Shown one piece after another: positions 1 through 6,098 of a stretch of DNA of 6,447 nucleotides (position 1 is the first letter of the stretch; every line of letters begins with the position of its first letter). The notes below the pieces were generated by a model. The model made no database searches, was not told the DNA's origin, and saw only the letters and a list, made by a program, of their open reading frames with translations. A program made the position numbers and the translations under genes. The stretch comes from Rhodobacter sp. (GTDB lineage: Bacteria > Pseudomonadota > Alphaproteobacteria > Rhodobacterales > Rhodobacteraceae): NCBI GenBank assembly GCA_013824055.1, contig PNNE01000243.1, positions 1 through 6,447 of the forward strand, in the 5' to 3' direction.

Positions 1-1040
1 TAGATCCCAAGCTCGGAAATCGCGCGGCTGAGAACGGTCGTGGCGTCAAGGTGCGCGAAGGAGGTGGCAGGCGCCGGGTCGGTCAGGTCGTCGGCCGGAA
101 CGTAGATCGCCTGGACCGAGGTGATGGACCCCGCCTTGGTCGAGGTGATGCGTTCCTGCAAGGCACCCATGTCGGTCGCCAGCGTCGGCTGGTAGCCCAC
201 GGCCGAAGGGATACGGCCGAGAAGAGCCGACACTTCCGAGCCCGCCTGGGTGAAGCGGAAGATGTTGTCCACGAAGAACAGAACGTCCGTGCCCGACTGG
301 TCGCGGAACTGTTCCGCAATCGTCAGACCCGACAGCGCAACACGCAGACGCGCGCCCGGCGGTTCGTTCATCTGGCCGTAGACCAGCGCCACTTTCGACT
401 TGGTCAGGTCGTCGATGTTGATGACGCCGGATTCGATGAATTCGTGGTAAAGGTCGTTGCCCTCACGCGTCCGTTCACCCACGCCCGCGAACACCGAATA
501 GCCCGAGTGCACCTTGGCGATGTTGTTGATCAGCTCCTGGATCAGAACCGTCTTGCCCACGCCGGCACCGCCGAAGAGGCCGATCTTGCCGCCCTTGGAA
601 TAGGGGGCCAGAAGGTCGATGACCTTGATGCCCGTCTCCAGGATCAGCGCGTCGGTCGCCTGCTCGCTGAAGGACGGCGCCGGCTGATGGATCGCGCGCC
701 GTTCGGTGTGGACAACGTCGCCCTTTTCGTCGATCGGGTCGCCGATGACGTTCAGGATGCGGCCCAGCGTGCCGTCCCCGACCGGAACCGAGATCGGCGA
801 GCCAAGGTCGCTGACCGGCGCACCCCGGACCAGACCTTCGGTCGCGTCCATCGCGATGCAGCGGACGGTGTTCTCGCCCAGGTGCTGGGCCACTTCCAGG
901 ACCAGACGCTTGCCGTTGTTGGTGGTTTCCAGCGCGTTCAGAATTGCGGGCAGATCGCCATCGAACTGCACGTCGACGACGGCGCCGATGATCTGGGTCA
1001 CCTTGCCGGCAGCAGCGGCGGCTTTCGGTGCTTTTGCCAT
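1..1040 (-). CDS. atpD: ATP synthase F1 subunit beta, C-terminal part cut by window edge
   Basis: Catalytic beta subunit of the F1 sector of F-type ATP synthase, which makes ATP from ADP and phosphate on the cytoplasmic face of the membrane. The ATG is at 1040; 346 codons are visible and the frame is open at the left edge, so roughly the last quarter of a usual 470-480 residue protein is missing, including the DELSEED region. Visible motifs are the Walker A loop GGAGVGKT (157-164), the catalytic GER segment (Glu189, Arg190), the Walker B strand LFFVD ending at Asp258, and the YQPTLATD segment (283-290). All key residues are intact. A short Ala/Lys-rich N-terminal extension (MAKAPKAAAAAG) precedes the core, as I recall for alphaproteobacterial betas. 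A GGAGT ribosome binding site lies at 1049-1053, 8 bases before the ATG, and the atpG stop is 20 bases upstream, so this is the fourth gene of the operon. Identification is certain from conserved sequence. Confidence 0.98.
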   Translation of the reverse strand, partial: MAKAPKAAAAAGKVTQIIGAVVDVQFDGDLPAILNALETTNNGKRLVLEVAQHLGENTVRCIAMDATEGLVRGAPVSDLGSPISVPVGDGTLGRILNVIGDPIDEKGDVVHTERRAIHQPAPSFSEQATDALILETGIKVIDLLAPYSKGGKIGLFGGAGVGKTVLIQELINNIAKVHSGYSVFAGVGERTREGNDLYHEFIESGVINIDDLTKSKVALVYGQMNEPPGARLRVALSGLTIAEQFRDQSGTDVLFFVDNIFRFTQAGSEVSALLGRIPSAVGYQPTLATDMGALQERITSTKAGSITSVQAIYVPADDLTDPAPATSFAHLDATTVLSRAISELGI

Positions 1041-1060
1041 TGTCTCTTACTCCGGGTTCG

Positions 1061-1927
1061 TCAGAGCGCCTCGGCGCCCGAAATGATTTCGATGAGTTCC
1101 TTGGTGATCGCAGCCTGACGGCTTCGGTTGTAGACGATCGTCAGCTTGTTGATCATGTCGCCGGCGTTGCGGGTCGCGTTGTCCATCGCGGACATCCGCG
1201 CGCCCTGCTCGGAGGCGCCATTTTCCAGGAGAGCGGTGAAGATCTGCGTCGCGACGCCGCGCGGCAGCAGGTCGGCCAGGATCGCCTCTTCCGAGGGTTC
1301 ATAGTCATACAGCGCCGTGGCGCCGGTGGCTTCGAACTTGGCCGGGATGATCTGCTGTTCGGTCGGGATCTGGCTGATCACCGACTGGAAGCGGTTGTAG
1401 AAGATCGTGACCACGTCGGCTTCGTCAGCCTCGAAGGCCGCCATGACCTCGCGCGCGATGGTCTGCGCATTGGCATAGCCGACGCGCTTCACTTCGCTCA
1501 GGTCGACATGGCCGACGAAGGCACTGGCCCAGTCGCGCTTGAGCTGTTCGCGGCCCTTCTTGCCGACGGTGAGGATCTTCACCGTCTTGCCCGCCGCCGC
1601 CAGCGCGTTTGCCCGCAGGCGGGCCAGCTTGACGATCGACGAGTTGAAGCCGCCGCACAGGCCCCGCTCCGAGGTCATGACCACCAGAAGGTGCACCTGA
1701 TCCCGACCGTTTCCGGCCAGAAGCTTCGGTGCGCCGTCCTCGGTGCCCACGCCAGCGGCCAGCGCCGACATCACCGCCGTCATCCGCTCGGCAAAGGGCC
1801 GGGCGGCTTCGGCGGCTTCCTGGGCGCGGCGCAGTTTTGCCGCCGCGACCATCTGCATCGCCTTCGTGATCTTCCGCGTGTTCTTCACGCTTCCGATCCG
1901 GTTCTTCAGGTCCTTGAGGCTGGGCAT
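1061..1927 (-). CDS. atpG: ATP synthase F1 subunit gamma
   Basis: Gamma subunit, the central rotor shaft that couples proton flow through F0 to conformational change in the alpha3beta3 head. The 288-residue protein has the family's usual length. The N-terminus (MPSLKDLKNRIGSVKNTRKI) and the following TKAMQMVAAAKLRRAQ are the conserved first half of the coiled-coil shaft. The C-terminus carries the gamma signature I-T-x-E-x2-E-x3-G-A-x-A (about 274-287), the second helix of the coil. The middle Rossmann-like part includes SERGLCGGFNS, a conserved gamma segment. The ATG at 1927 is preceded by AAGGA (1936-1940) with 8 bases of spacing. It lies 19 bases after the atpA stop and 20 bases before atpD, in one transcription unit. 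Nothing is missing or disrupted. Confidence 0.98.
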   Translation of the reverse strand: MPSLKDLKNRIGSVKNTRKITKAMQMVAAAKLRRAQEAAEAARPFAERMTAVMSALAAGVGTEDGAPKLLAGNGRDQVHLLVVMTSERGLCGGFNSSIVKLARLRANALAAAGKTVKILTVGKKGREQLKRDWASAFVGHVDLSEVKRVGYANAQTIAREVMAAFEADEADVVTIFYNRFQSVISQIPTEQQIIPAKFEATGATALYDYEPSEEAILADLLPRGVATQIFTALLENGASEQGARMSAMDNATRNAGDMINKLTIVYNRSRQAAITKELIEIISGAEAL

Positions 1928-1946
1928 CTGCCTATTCCTTCAGGGC

Positions 1947-3485
1947 TCAGGCGAAGTTCTTGGCGAAGGCGTCAAGTTCCGCGCGGATCGCCTTCTCCAG
2001 GTCGCCCGCCACCTTGCGGTCGTTCCTGGTGATGTCCTCCAGCAGTGCCTTTCCGGCAGTCCGCAGGTGCTTCAGCAGGCCCGCTTCGAACCGGCTCACG
2101 TCCTTGACGGCGATCTTGTCCAGATAGCCGCTGGTGCCCGCATAGATCACGCAGACGATCTCGGCATTGGTCATCGGCGCGTACTGGTTCTGCTTCATCA
2201 GCTCGGTCAGACGCGCGCCGCGGTTCAGAAGCTGCTGGGTCGAGGCGTCAAGGTCCGAGCCGAACTGCGCGAAGGCCGCCATCTCGCGGTACTGCGCCAG
2301 TTCCAGCTTCACCTTGCCCGCGACAGACTTCATCGCCGAGGTCTGGGCCGAGGACCCCACGCGCGACACCGACAGGCCGGTGTTCACGGCCGGACGGACG
2401 CCCTGGTAGAACAGTTCCGTTTCCAGGAAGATCTGCCCGTCGGTGATCGAGATCACGTTCGTCGGGATATAGGCCGACACGTCGCCCGCCTGGGTCTCGA
2501 TGATCGGCAGCGCCGTCAGCGAGCCCGAGCCGAAGTCGCTGTTCAGCTTGGCCGAACGCTCCAAGAGGCGCGAGTGCAGGTAGAACACGTCGCCCGGATA
2601 GGCCTCGCGCCCCGGCGGACGGCGCAGCAAGAGCGACATCTGGCGGTAGGCGACGGCCTGCTTGGACAGATCATCATAGATGATCAGCGCGTGGCGGCCG
2701 TTGTCGCGGAAGAACTCGGCCATCGCGGTCGCCGAATAGGGTGCGAGGAACTGCATCGGCGCGGGGTCCGAGGCGGTGGCGGCGACGACGATGGTATAGG
2801 CATCGGCGCCGGTTTCCTGCAGCTTCTTCACCAGCTGGGCGACGGTGGACCGCTTCTGCCCGATGGCGACATAGATGCAGTAGAGCTTCTTCGATTCGTC
2901 CGAACCGGCGGCGTCGTTGTAGGCCTTCTGGTTCAGGATCGTGTCCAGCGCCACGGCGGTCTTGCCGGTCTGACGGTCGCCGATGATCAGTTCGCGCTGG
3001 CCGCGGCCGACGGGGATCATCGCGTCGATGGCCTTGAGGCCGGTCGCCATCGGCTCGTGCACCGATTTGCGCGGGATGATGCCGGGGGCCTTGACGTCGG
3101 CCACCCGACGCTCGGTCGAGGCGATTGCGCCCTTGCCGTCGATCGGATTGCCCAGCGCGTCCACGACGCGGCCCAGAAGCGCATTGCCGGCCGGCACGTC
3201 CACGATGGACTTGGTGCGCTTGACGGTGTCGCCTTCCTTGATGTCCTGGTCGGACCCGAAGATCACGATCCCGACGTTGTCGACTTCAAGGTTCAGCGCC
3301 ATCCCGCGGATACCGCCGGGGAATTCCACCATCTCGCCGGCCTGGACGTTGTCCAGTCCGTGGACGCGGGCAATCCCGTCGCCGACCGAAAGCACGCGGC
3401 CCACTTCGGCCACTTCCGCATCCTTGCCGAAGTTCTTGATCTGCTCCTTGAGGATCGCAGAGATTTCAGCAGCCTGGATTCCCAT
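1947..3485 (-). CDS. atpA: ATP synthase F1 subunit alpha
   Basis: Alpha subunit of F1; three copies alternate with beta, bind nucleotide at non-catalytic sites and supply the arginine finger to the catalytic sites. I chose the ATG at 3485 (protein begins MGIQAAEISAILKEQI, 512 residues, usual length). A GTG one codon upstream is also in frame, but the AAAGAGG ribosome binding site (3493-3499) is 7 bases from the ATG and only 4 from the GTG. Visible motifs are Walker A GDRQTGKT (169-176, with Lys175), the Walker B region ALIIYDD (Asp271/Asp272), and the alpha/beta signature PAVNTGLSVS (365-374) followed directly by Arg375, the arginine finger. The start overlaps the atpH stop by one base (TGATG), suggesting translational coupling. 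The gene is intact. Confidence 0.98.
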   Translation of the reverse strand: MGIQAAEISAILKEQIKNFGKDAEVAEVGRVLSVGDGIARVHGLDNVQAGEMVEFPGGIRGMALNLEVDNVGIVIFGSDQDIKEGDTVKRTKSIVDVPAGNALLGRVVDALGNPIDGKGAIASTERRVADVKAPGIIPRKSVHEPMATGLKAIDAMIPVGRGQRELIIGDRQTGKTAVALDTILNQKAYNDAAGSDESKKLYCIYVAIGQKRSTVAQLVKKLQETGADAYTIVVAATASDPAPMQFLAPYSATAMAEFFRDNGRHALIIYDDLSKQAVAYRQMSLLLRRPPGREAYPGDVFYLHSRLLERSAKLNSDFGSGSLTALPIIETQAGDVSAYIPTNVISITDGQIFLETELFYQGVRPAVNTGLSVSRVGSSAQTSAMKSVAGKVKLELAQYREMAAFAQFGSDLDASTQQLLNRGARLTELMKQNQYAPMTNAEIVCVIYAGTSGYLDKIAVKDVSRFEAGLLKHLRTAGKALLEDITRNDRKVAGDLEKAIRAELDAFAKNFA

Positions 3486-4045
3486 CACCCAACCTCTTTC
3501 ATTGCATTTTGCAGGGCCGCGAGCTTTGCCTTGACCGAGGTGTCGATCATGGTCGAGCCCAGCTTGACGACCAGACCGCCGATAAGGGATTCATCGACGG
3601 TCGTTTTCAGTTTCACGGTCTTGCCGACGCGGGCCTTCAGCGTCTCGGCAAGCTTTTTCGATTGTGCGGCGCTCAGCGCGCGGGCGGCCGTGACCTCGGC
3701 GGTCACTTCGCCCTTTTCCTCGGCGATCAGGTCGGCAAGCCGGGTCACAAGCTGCGGCAGCACGAAGAGGCGGCGCTTTTCCGACATCAGCGCCAGCGTG
3801 TTCGTCATCAGCACGCTCAGGCCCAGCTTCGCCGCGATTGCTGCAATGACCCGGCCCTGGTCGTCCCGGCTGATCACCGGCGAGGCGATCACGCCCCGCA
3901 GGTCCTTGCTGGCGGCCAGCGTTTCGGCCAGCGCCGCCGCGTCCGATTCCAGAGCTTTCAGCGCGCCGCCTTCCTTGGCCAGATCGAACAATGCCGACGC
4001 GTAGCGCGCGGCGATGCCCAGAGAGATCGAAGCTGGTTCTGACAC
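3485..4045 (-). CDS. atpH: ATP synthase F1 subunit delta
   Basis: Delta subunit (OSCP family), part of the peripheral stalk that holds the alpha3beta3 head to the F0 b subunits. The protein has 186 residues, typical for the family. The helical N-terminal domain is recognisable from GIAARYASALFDLAKE, and the C-terminal part carries the conserved DESLIGGLVVKLGSTMIDTSV segment. The start is GTG at 4045, giving MSEPASISLGIAARYA. The frame stays open upstream to 4330, but that extension has no delta-like sequence, and a good ribosome binding site GGAAGGG (4051-4057) sits 5 bases before the GTG. It is the first gene of the F1 operon. No F0 gene such as atpF lies upstream, consistent with the split F0/F1 operons known in Rhodobacteraceae and other alphaproteobacteria. 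The stop shares one base with the atpA start. Confidence 0.96.
   Translation of the reverse strand: MSEPASISLGIAARYASALFDLAKEGGALKALESDAAALAETLAASKDLRGVIASPVISRDDQGRVIAAIAAKLGLSVLMTNTLALMSEKRRLFVLPQLVTRLADLIAEEKGEVTAEVTAARALSAAQSKKLAETLKARVGKTVKLKTTVDESLIGGLVVKLGSTMIDTSVKAKLAALQNAMKEVG
3493..3499 (-). promoter_or_regulatory. Ribosome binding site deciding the atpA start
   Basis: AAAGAGG on the minus strand lies inside the last codons of atpH. It is 7 bases from the ATG at 3485 and 4 bases from the alternative in-frame GTG at 3488, so it favours the ATG. Ribosomes finishing atpH would be placed directly at this start. Confidence 0.7.
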
Positions 4046-4081
4046 GTCAACCCTTCCGCTGTCTTTTGCCCAGGGCTCTTG

Positions 4082-4100
4082 CGAACCGGGCGTCCCTTCG
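4082..4100 (-). promoter_or_regulatory. Possible hairpin in the atpH 5' UTR
   Basis: The minus strand reads CGAAGGG-ACG-CCCGGTTCG. GGG pairs with CCC and CGAA with TTCG, leaving a two-base GG bulge and a 3-base loop. It would lie downstream of the candidate promoter and about 37 bases before the atpH GTG. The stem is short and may be chance in G+C-rich DNA. Confidence 0.25.
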
Positions 4101-4145
4101 GCGCATACCTCGACTATCGTATGGGCGGCACCATCCGTCGCGGGG

Positions 4146-4174
4146 TCCTTAGCAGAGGCTTTCCGACCCCGCAA
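4146..4174 (-). promoter_or_regulatory. Candidate housekeeping promoter for atpHAGD
   Basis: On the minus strand, TTGCGG (4174-4169) is followed after exactly 17 bases by TAAGGA (4151-4146), inside the context TGCTAAGG. The -35 has the TTG core. The -10 matches the E. coli consensus poorly, but TTG boxes paired with CTAA-type -10 elements are common in alphaproteobacterial promoters as far as I recall. Transcription would begin near 4139, giving a leader of about 94 bases before atpH. No better -35/-10 pair was seen in the leader. This is an inference from sequence pattern only. Confidence 0.4.
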
Positions 4175-4183
4175 CCGGGTTGC
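4171..4183. repeat. 13-base palindrome overlapping the candidate -35 box
   Basis: GCAACC-G-GGTTGC is an inverted repeat with two perfect 6-base arms around one central base. It covers four bases of the TTGCGG box proposed as the atp -35. Position and symmetry would suit a dimeric regulator binding site, but I do not recognise it as a known operator, and short palindromes arise by chance in G+C-rich DNA. Confidence 0.35.
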
Positions 4184-4373
4184 TCGCCGTTTCGTGAGGG
4201 ATTCGGGCCGCGGGCAGTCGGTCACTTTGTCGCTCTTGACAGCAGCCTGCCGGAGTCCCACCGCATCGCGGACGGAACGCTGCCCGCACTGGAAGCCGAA
4301 TCCCCCGGCCCGCGAGATCACCCCCGGCACCCAGGTCCGCGTGATCCGAGGGTGGGCGATCCGCCCTGCGCCG

Positions 4374-5123
4374 TTACTCGCGGTTCAACGCCGGCTTTGC
4401 GCTTCCCACGCCCTCCAGCACCCGAAGCGGTGTCTTCACCGCCGCCCGCAGCCCGCCTTGCGTTGGCGCATAGACCTGCTTGGACGCCTCGACCATCAGG
4501 ACTCCGCCCGCCAGCCAGGGCATCCGTCGCCCGAACCCCTCCCAGAAGTCGGCCGAGCGAAGCCAGAACGGCGTGCTTGACGGCGGCGCGAACAGGACCG
4601 AGCAGCTGCGCTCGGGCGTGAAGCCGTGCCGCTTCAGCTGCGCCTCCAGCTGGGCCACCGAATAGGGCCGCCCAAAGCCGAAGGGGGTCGCGTCGCGGCG
4701 GGACCACAGGCCCGACCGGTTCGGCACGATGAACAGCGCCCGCCCCCCCGGCCCCAGCACCCGGGCGGATTCGTTCAGGACAGCCGAGGGAGTCTCGGAG
4801 GTCTCCAGCCCGTGCATCAGCACCAGCCGGTCCACCAGCCCGGTGGGCAAGGGCCAGGCCGTATCCTCGCAAAGGACGCTGACATTCGCCGCGCCCGCCG
4901 GCCAGGGCATCACCCCCTGCGGCCCCGGCATCAGCCCCACCACCCGCCGCGCCTCGGTCAGGTATGGGCGCAACAGCGGCACCGCAAAGCCGAAGCCCAC
5001 CACCGTCTCTCCCGACTTCGGAGCCCACAGCCGCACGACCTGATCCCGGATCGCCCGCTGCGCCACGCGGCCCAGCTGCGTCCGGTAGTAGAAGTTCCTC
5101 AGGTCCAGCACATCAAGATGCAT
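4374..5123 (-). CDS. Class I SAM-dependent methyltransferase-like protein, substrate unknown
   Basis: A 249-residue soluble protein with the fold pattern of a Methyltransf_11-type class I methyltransferase. Visible parts are a first strand and loop VVGFGFAVPL (41-50) where motif I normally reads like DxGxGxG, a second strand VVGLMPGPQGV (61-71), EDTAWPLP (86-93) matching the usual D-A-x-x-LP segment, the fourth strand VDRLVLMHGLE (97-107), and RVLGPGGRALFIVPN (121-135), the typical RVLKPGG turn. The acidic residue that usually ends strand 2 and binds the SAM ribose is absent, so cofactor use is uncertain. The start MHLDVLDLRNFYYRTQLGR is typical of relatives I remember; the ribosome binding site (GGACGG, 9 bases away) is modest. 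The gene is divergent from gloB with 60 bases between starts, and 328 bases upstream of atpH on the same strand. There is no signal peptide or membrane segment. The real substrate cannot be named. Confidence 0.85.
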   Translation of the reverse strand: MHLDVLDLRNFYYRTQLGRVAQRAIRDQVVRLWAPKSGETVVGFGFAVPLLRPYLTEARRVVGLMPGPQGVMPWPAGAANVSVLCEDTAWPLPTGLVDRLVLMHGLETSETPSAVLNESARVLGPGGRALFIVPNRSGLWSRRDATPFGFGRPYSVAQLEAQLKRHGFTPERSCSVLFAPPSSTPFWLRSADFWEGFGRRMPWLAGGVLMVEASKQVYAPTQGGLRAAVKTPLRVLEGVGSAKPALNRE

Positions 5124-5183
5124 TGCGGAGACCGTCCGTTGGGGTCAATCCTGTCCATCATACTCACGGGGGGATCAAAGGCC
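5124..5183. promoter_or_regulatory. Divergent promoter region between the methyltransferase gene and gloB
   Basis: The 60 bases between the two start codons must hold the 5' signals of at least one of the two genes. On the minus strand TATGAT (5162-5157) is a 5 of 6 match to a -10 box and would start a leader of about 27 bases for the methyltransferase, but no good -35 sits 16-18 bases upstream. On the plus strand TTGGGG followed 16 bases later by TACTCA is weak. GGGGGGA about 10 bases before the gloB ATG, or AAAGG right next to it, could act as ribosome binding site. The promoters would overlap, so the genes may be co-regulated. Confidence 0.35.
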
Positions 5184-5951
5184 ATGCCGCTTCAACTCGT
5201 CACCATCCCCTGCCTTGCGGACAACTACGCCTACCTGATCCACGACCGCGACTCGGGCCAGACTGCCGTGATCGACGTCCCCGAAGCGGGTCCGATCCTT
5301 GCCGTCCTGTCCGCCCAGCAGTGGCGGCTGACCCAGATCCTGATCACCCACCACCACGACGACCACATCCAGGGCGTCGACACCTTGCGCGCCCGGACCG
5401 GGGCGATGGTCCTTGGCGCCCGCGCCGACGCGCACCGACTGCCACGCCTCGACCTTCCGCTCGACGAACACGCATCCTTTGCCATCGGCACCGAGTTCGC
5501 CCGGGTGATCGAGGTCCCCGGCCACACCATCGGCCACATCGCCTTCCACTTTCCCGACAGTCGCCTTGTCTTCACCGCCGACAGCCTGATGGCCGGCGGC
5601 TGCGGGCGCCTGTTCGAAGGCACCCCGCGCCAGATGCATGCCTCGCTGCAGAAGCTGGCCGCCCTGCCGCCCGAAACCCTGGTCTGCTCGGGGCACGAAT
5701 ACACCGCCTCGAACCTGCGCTTCGCCCTGACCCTTGAACCCGACAATCCGCAGCTTATCTCTCGGACAGCCGAGGTCGCGGACAAGCGCGCCAAGGGCCT
5801 TCCGACTGTGCCGGTCCGGCTTCAAGACGAACTGGCGACCAACCCCTACCTGCGGGCGCATCTGCCCGCCCTGAAGACCGCCGTCGGCCTGCCAGATGCC
5901 GATGATGCCACCGTTTTCGCCGAAATCCGGGCCAGAAAAGACAAGTTCTGA
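5184..5951 (+). CDS. gloB: Hydroxyacylglutathione hydrolase (glyoxalase II)
   Basis: Hydrolyses S-D-lactoylglutathione to D-lactate and glutathione, the second step of methylglyoxal detoxification, in the cytoplasm. The 255-residue protein has the family's usual length and starts MPLQLVTIPCLADNYAY, the canonical GloB N-terminus. The metallo-beta-lactamase domain carries THHHDDH (55-61) with ligands His56, His58, Asp60 and His61, then His114 in PGHTIGH, the bridging Asp133 in FTADSL, and His171 in GHEYT, so the binuclear metal site is complete. The C-terminal HAGH-type domain has ELATNPYLR (216-224) and the terminal R-x-x-K-D (Arg249, Lys252) that binds glutathione in human glyoxalase II. Of the other glutathione contacts, Tyr173 is kept, but the GCGKFYEG-type loop here reads GCGRLFEG (Arg142, Phe144). 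The frame is open upstream to 4626, but that part lies opposite the methyltransferase gene and is not GloB-like. It is transcribed away from the methyltransferase gene. Confidence 0.97.
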   Translation: MPLQLVTIPCLADNYAYLIHDRDSGQTAVIDVPEAGPILAVLSAQQWRLTQILITHHHDDHIQGVDTLRARTGAMVLGARADAHRLPRLDLPLDEHASFAIGTEFARVIEVPGHTIGHIAFHFPDSRLVFTADSLMAGGCGRLFEGTPRQMHASLQKLAALPPETLVCSGHEYTASNLRFALTLEPDNPQLISRTAEVADKRAKGLPTVPVRLQDELATNPYLRAHLPALKTAVGLPDADDATVFAEIRARKDKF

Positions 5952-5978
5952 TCGTCCACTATCACAATCGGCGTGATG

Positions 5979-5998
5979 TTCCGGGGGAAACCCCGGAA
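5979..5998 (+). terminator. GAAA-loop stem-loop after gloB, possible terminator
   Basis: TTCCGGGG-GAAA-CCCCGGAA forms a perfect 8-base-pair stem with a GNRA-type tetraloop, starting 28 bases after the gloB stop. The stem is strong enough to stop transcription or protect the 3' end, but neither strand shows a run of T after it (plus strand continues TCTGGAAAATTG), so it is not a textbook intrinsic terminator. It could instead be a Rho-assisted end or an mRNA-stabilising hairpin. Confidence 0.5.
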
Positions 5999-6007
5999 TC
6001 TGGAAAA

Positions 6008-6050
6008 TTGCGCTTGAAGTGCGGGAAATAAAACCGAACTTTAAGCTTAT
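6008..6050 (+). promoter_or_regulatory. AT-rich candidate promoter region for clpA
   Basis: About 40 bases of clearly lower G+C than the surroundings lie 60-100 bases before clpA. CTTGAAG (6013-6019) resembles the -35 of heat-shock sigma factor RpoH promoters, and CCGAACTT (6034-6041), 14 bases further on, partly fits the CCCCATNT -10. For the housekeeping sigma factor, TTGAAG (6014-6019) with TTTAAG (6040-6045) has a spacing of 20, which is too long. The AT-rich composition supports a promoter here; the sigma factor is unsettled. Confidence 0.35.
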
Positions 6051-6098
6051 GAGGCCACGGTCGGTATCGGGCCCCGGCGCCCGGCTGACCTGCAGGAC

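Larger units (their letters stand above)
4046..4373. other. Leader region upstream of the F1 ATP synthase operon, non-coding
   Basis: This 328-base stretch lies between the stop of the methyltransferase gene and the GTG of atpH, both on the minus strand. No convincing gene is present: several frames are open on both strands, but none resembles a known protein, as expected for G+C-rich DNA. It holds a candidate atp promoter (4146-4174), a 13-base palindrome over its -35 box (4171-4183), and a possible 5' UTR hairpin at 4082-4100 (CGAAGGG and CCC-gg-TTCG arms around a 3-base ACG loop). An imperfect direct duplication lies at 4301-4348: CCCCCGGC occurs twice, each copy followed by a similar CCGCG(A/T)GATC block. 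I see no clear intrinsic terminator for the methyltransferase gene, so readthrough into atp is possible. Confidence 0.6.

Noticed and set aside
51..2032. Two long plus-strand open frames (51-1118 and 1028-2032) opposite atpD and atpG
   Set aside because: Same reason: they mirror the codon bias of the real minus-strand genes and show no domain or credible ribosome binding site.
1743..4004. A 753-codon open frame on the plus strand across atpA and atpH
   Set aside because: It lies opposite two certain ATP synthase genes. Its translation is rich in Arg, His, Asp and Val without any recognisable domain, typical of the antisense frame of G+C-rich genes.
4236..4241. Perfect TTGACA on the plus strand in the atp leader, as a -35 box
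   Set aside because: No acceptable -10 lies 16-18 bases downstream, and no plus-strand gene follows until gloB about 940 bases away.
4046..4330. In-frame N-terminal extension of atpH to a GTG at 4330
   Set aside because: The extra 95 residues have no relation to delta subunits; GTG 4045 has a good ribosome binding site and gives the normal 186-residue length.
4014..4621. Plus-strand open frames in the atp leader and opposite the methyltransferase C-terminus
   Set aside because: Arg/Pro-rich translations, no recognisable motifs, and no ribosome binding site; two overlapping frames are open at once, as expected by chance at this G+C content.
4626..5183. In-frame 5' extension of gloB back to 4626
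   Set aside because: The extension overlaps the methyltransferase gene in antisense and is Arg/Pro/His-rich; the canonical GloB N-terminus begins at ATG 5184.
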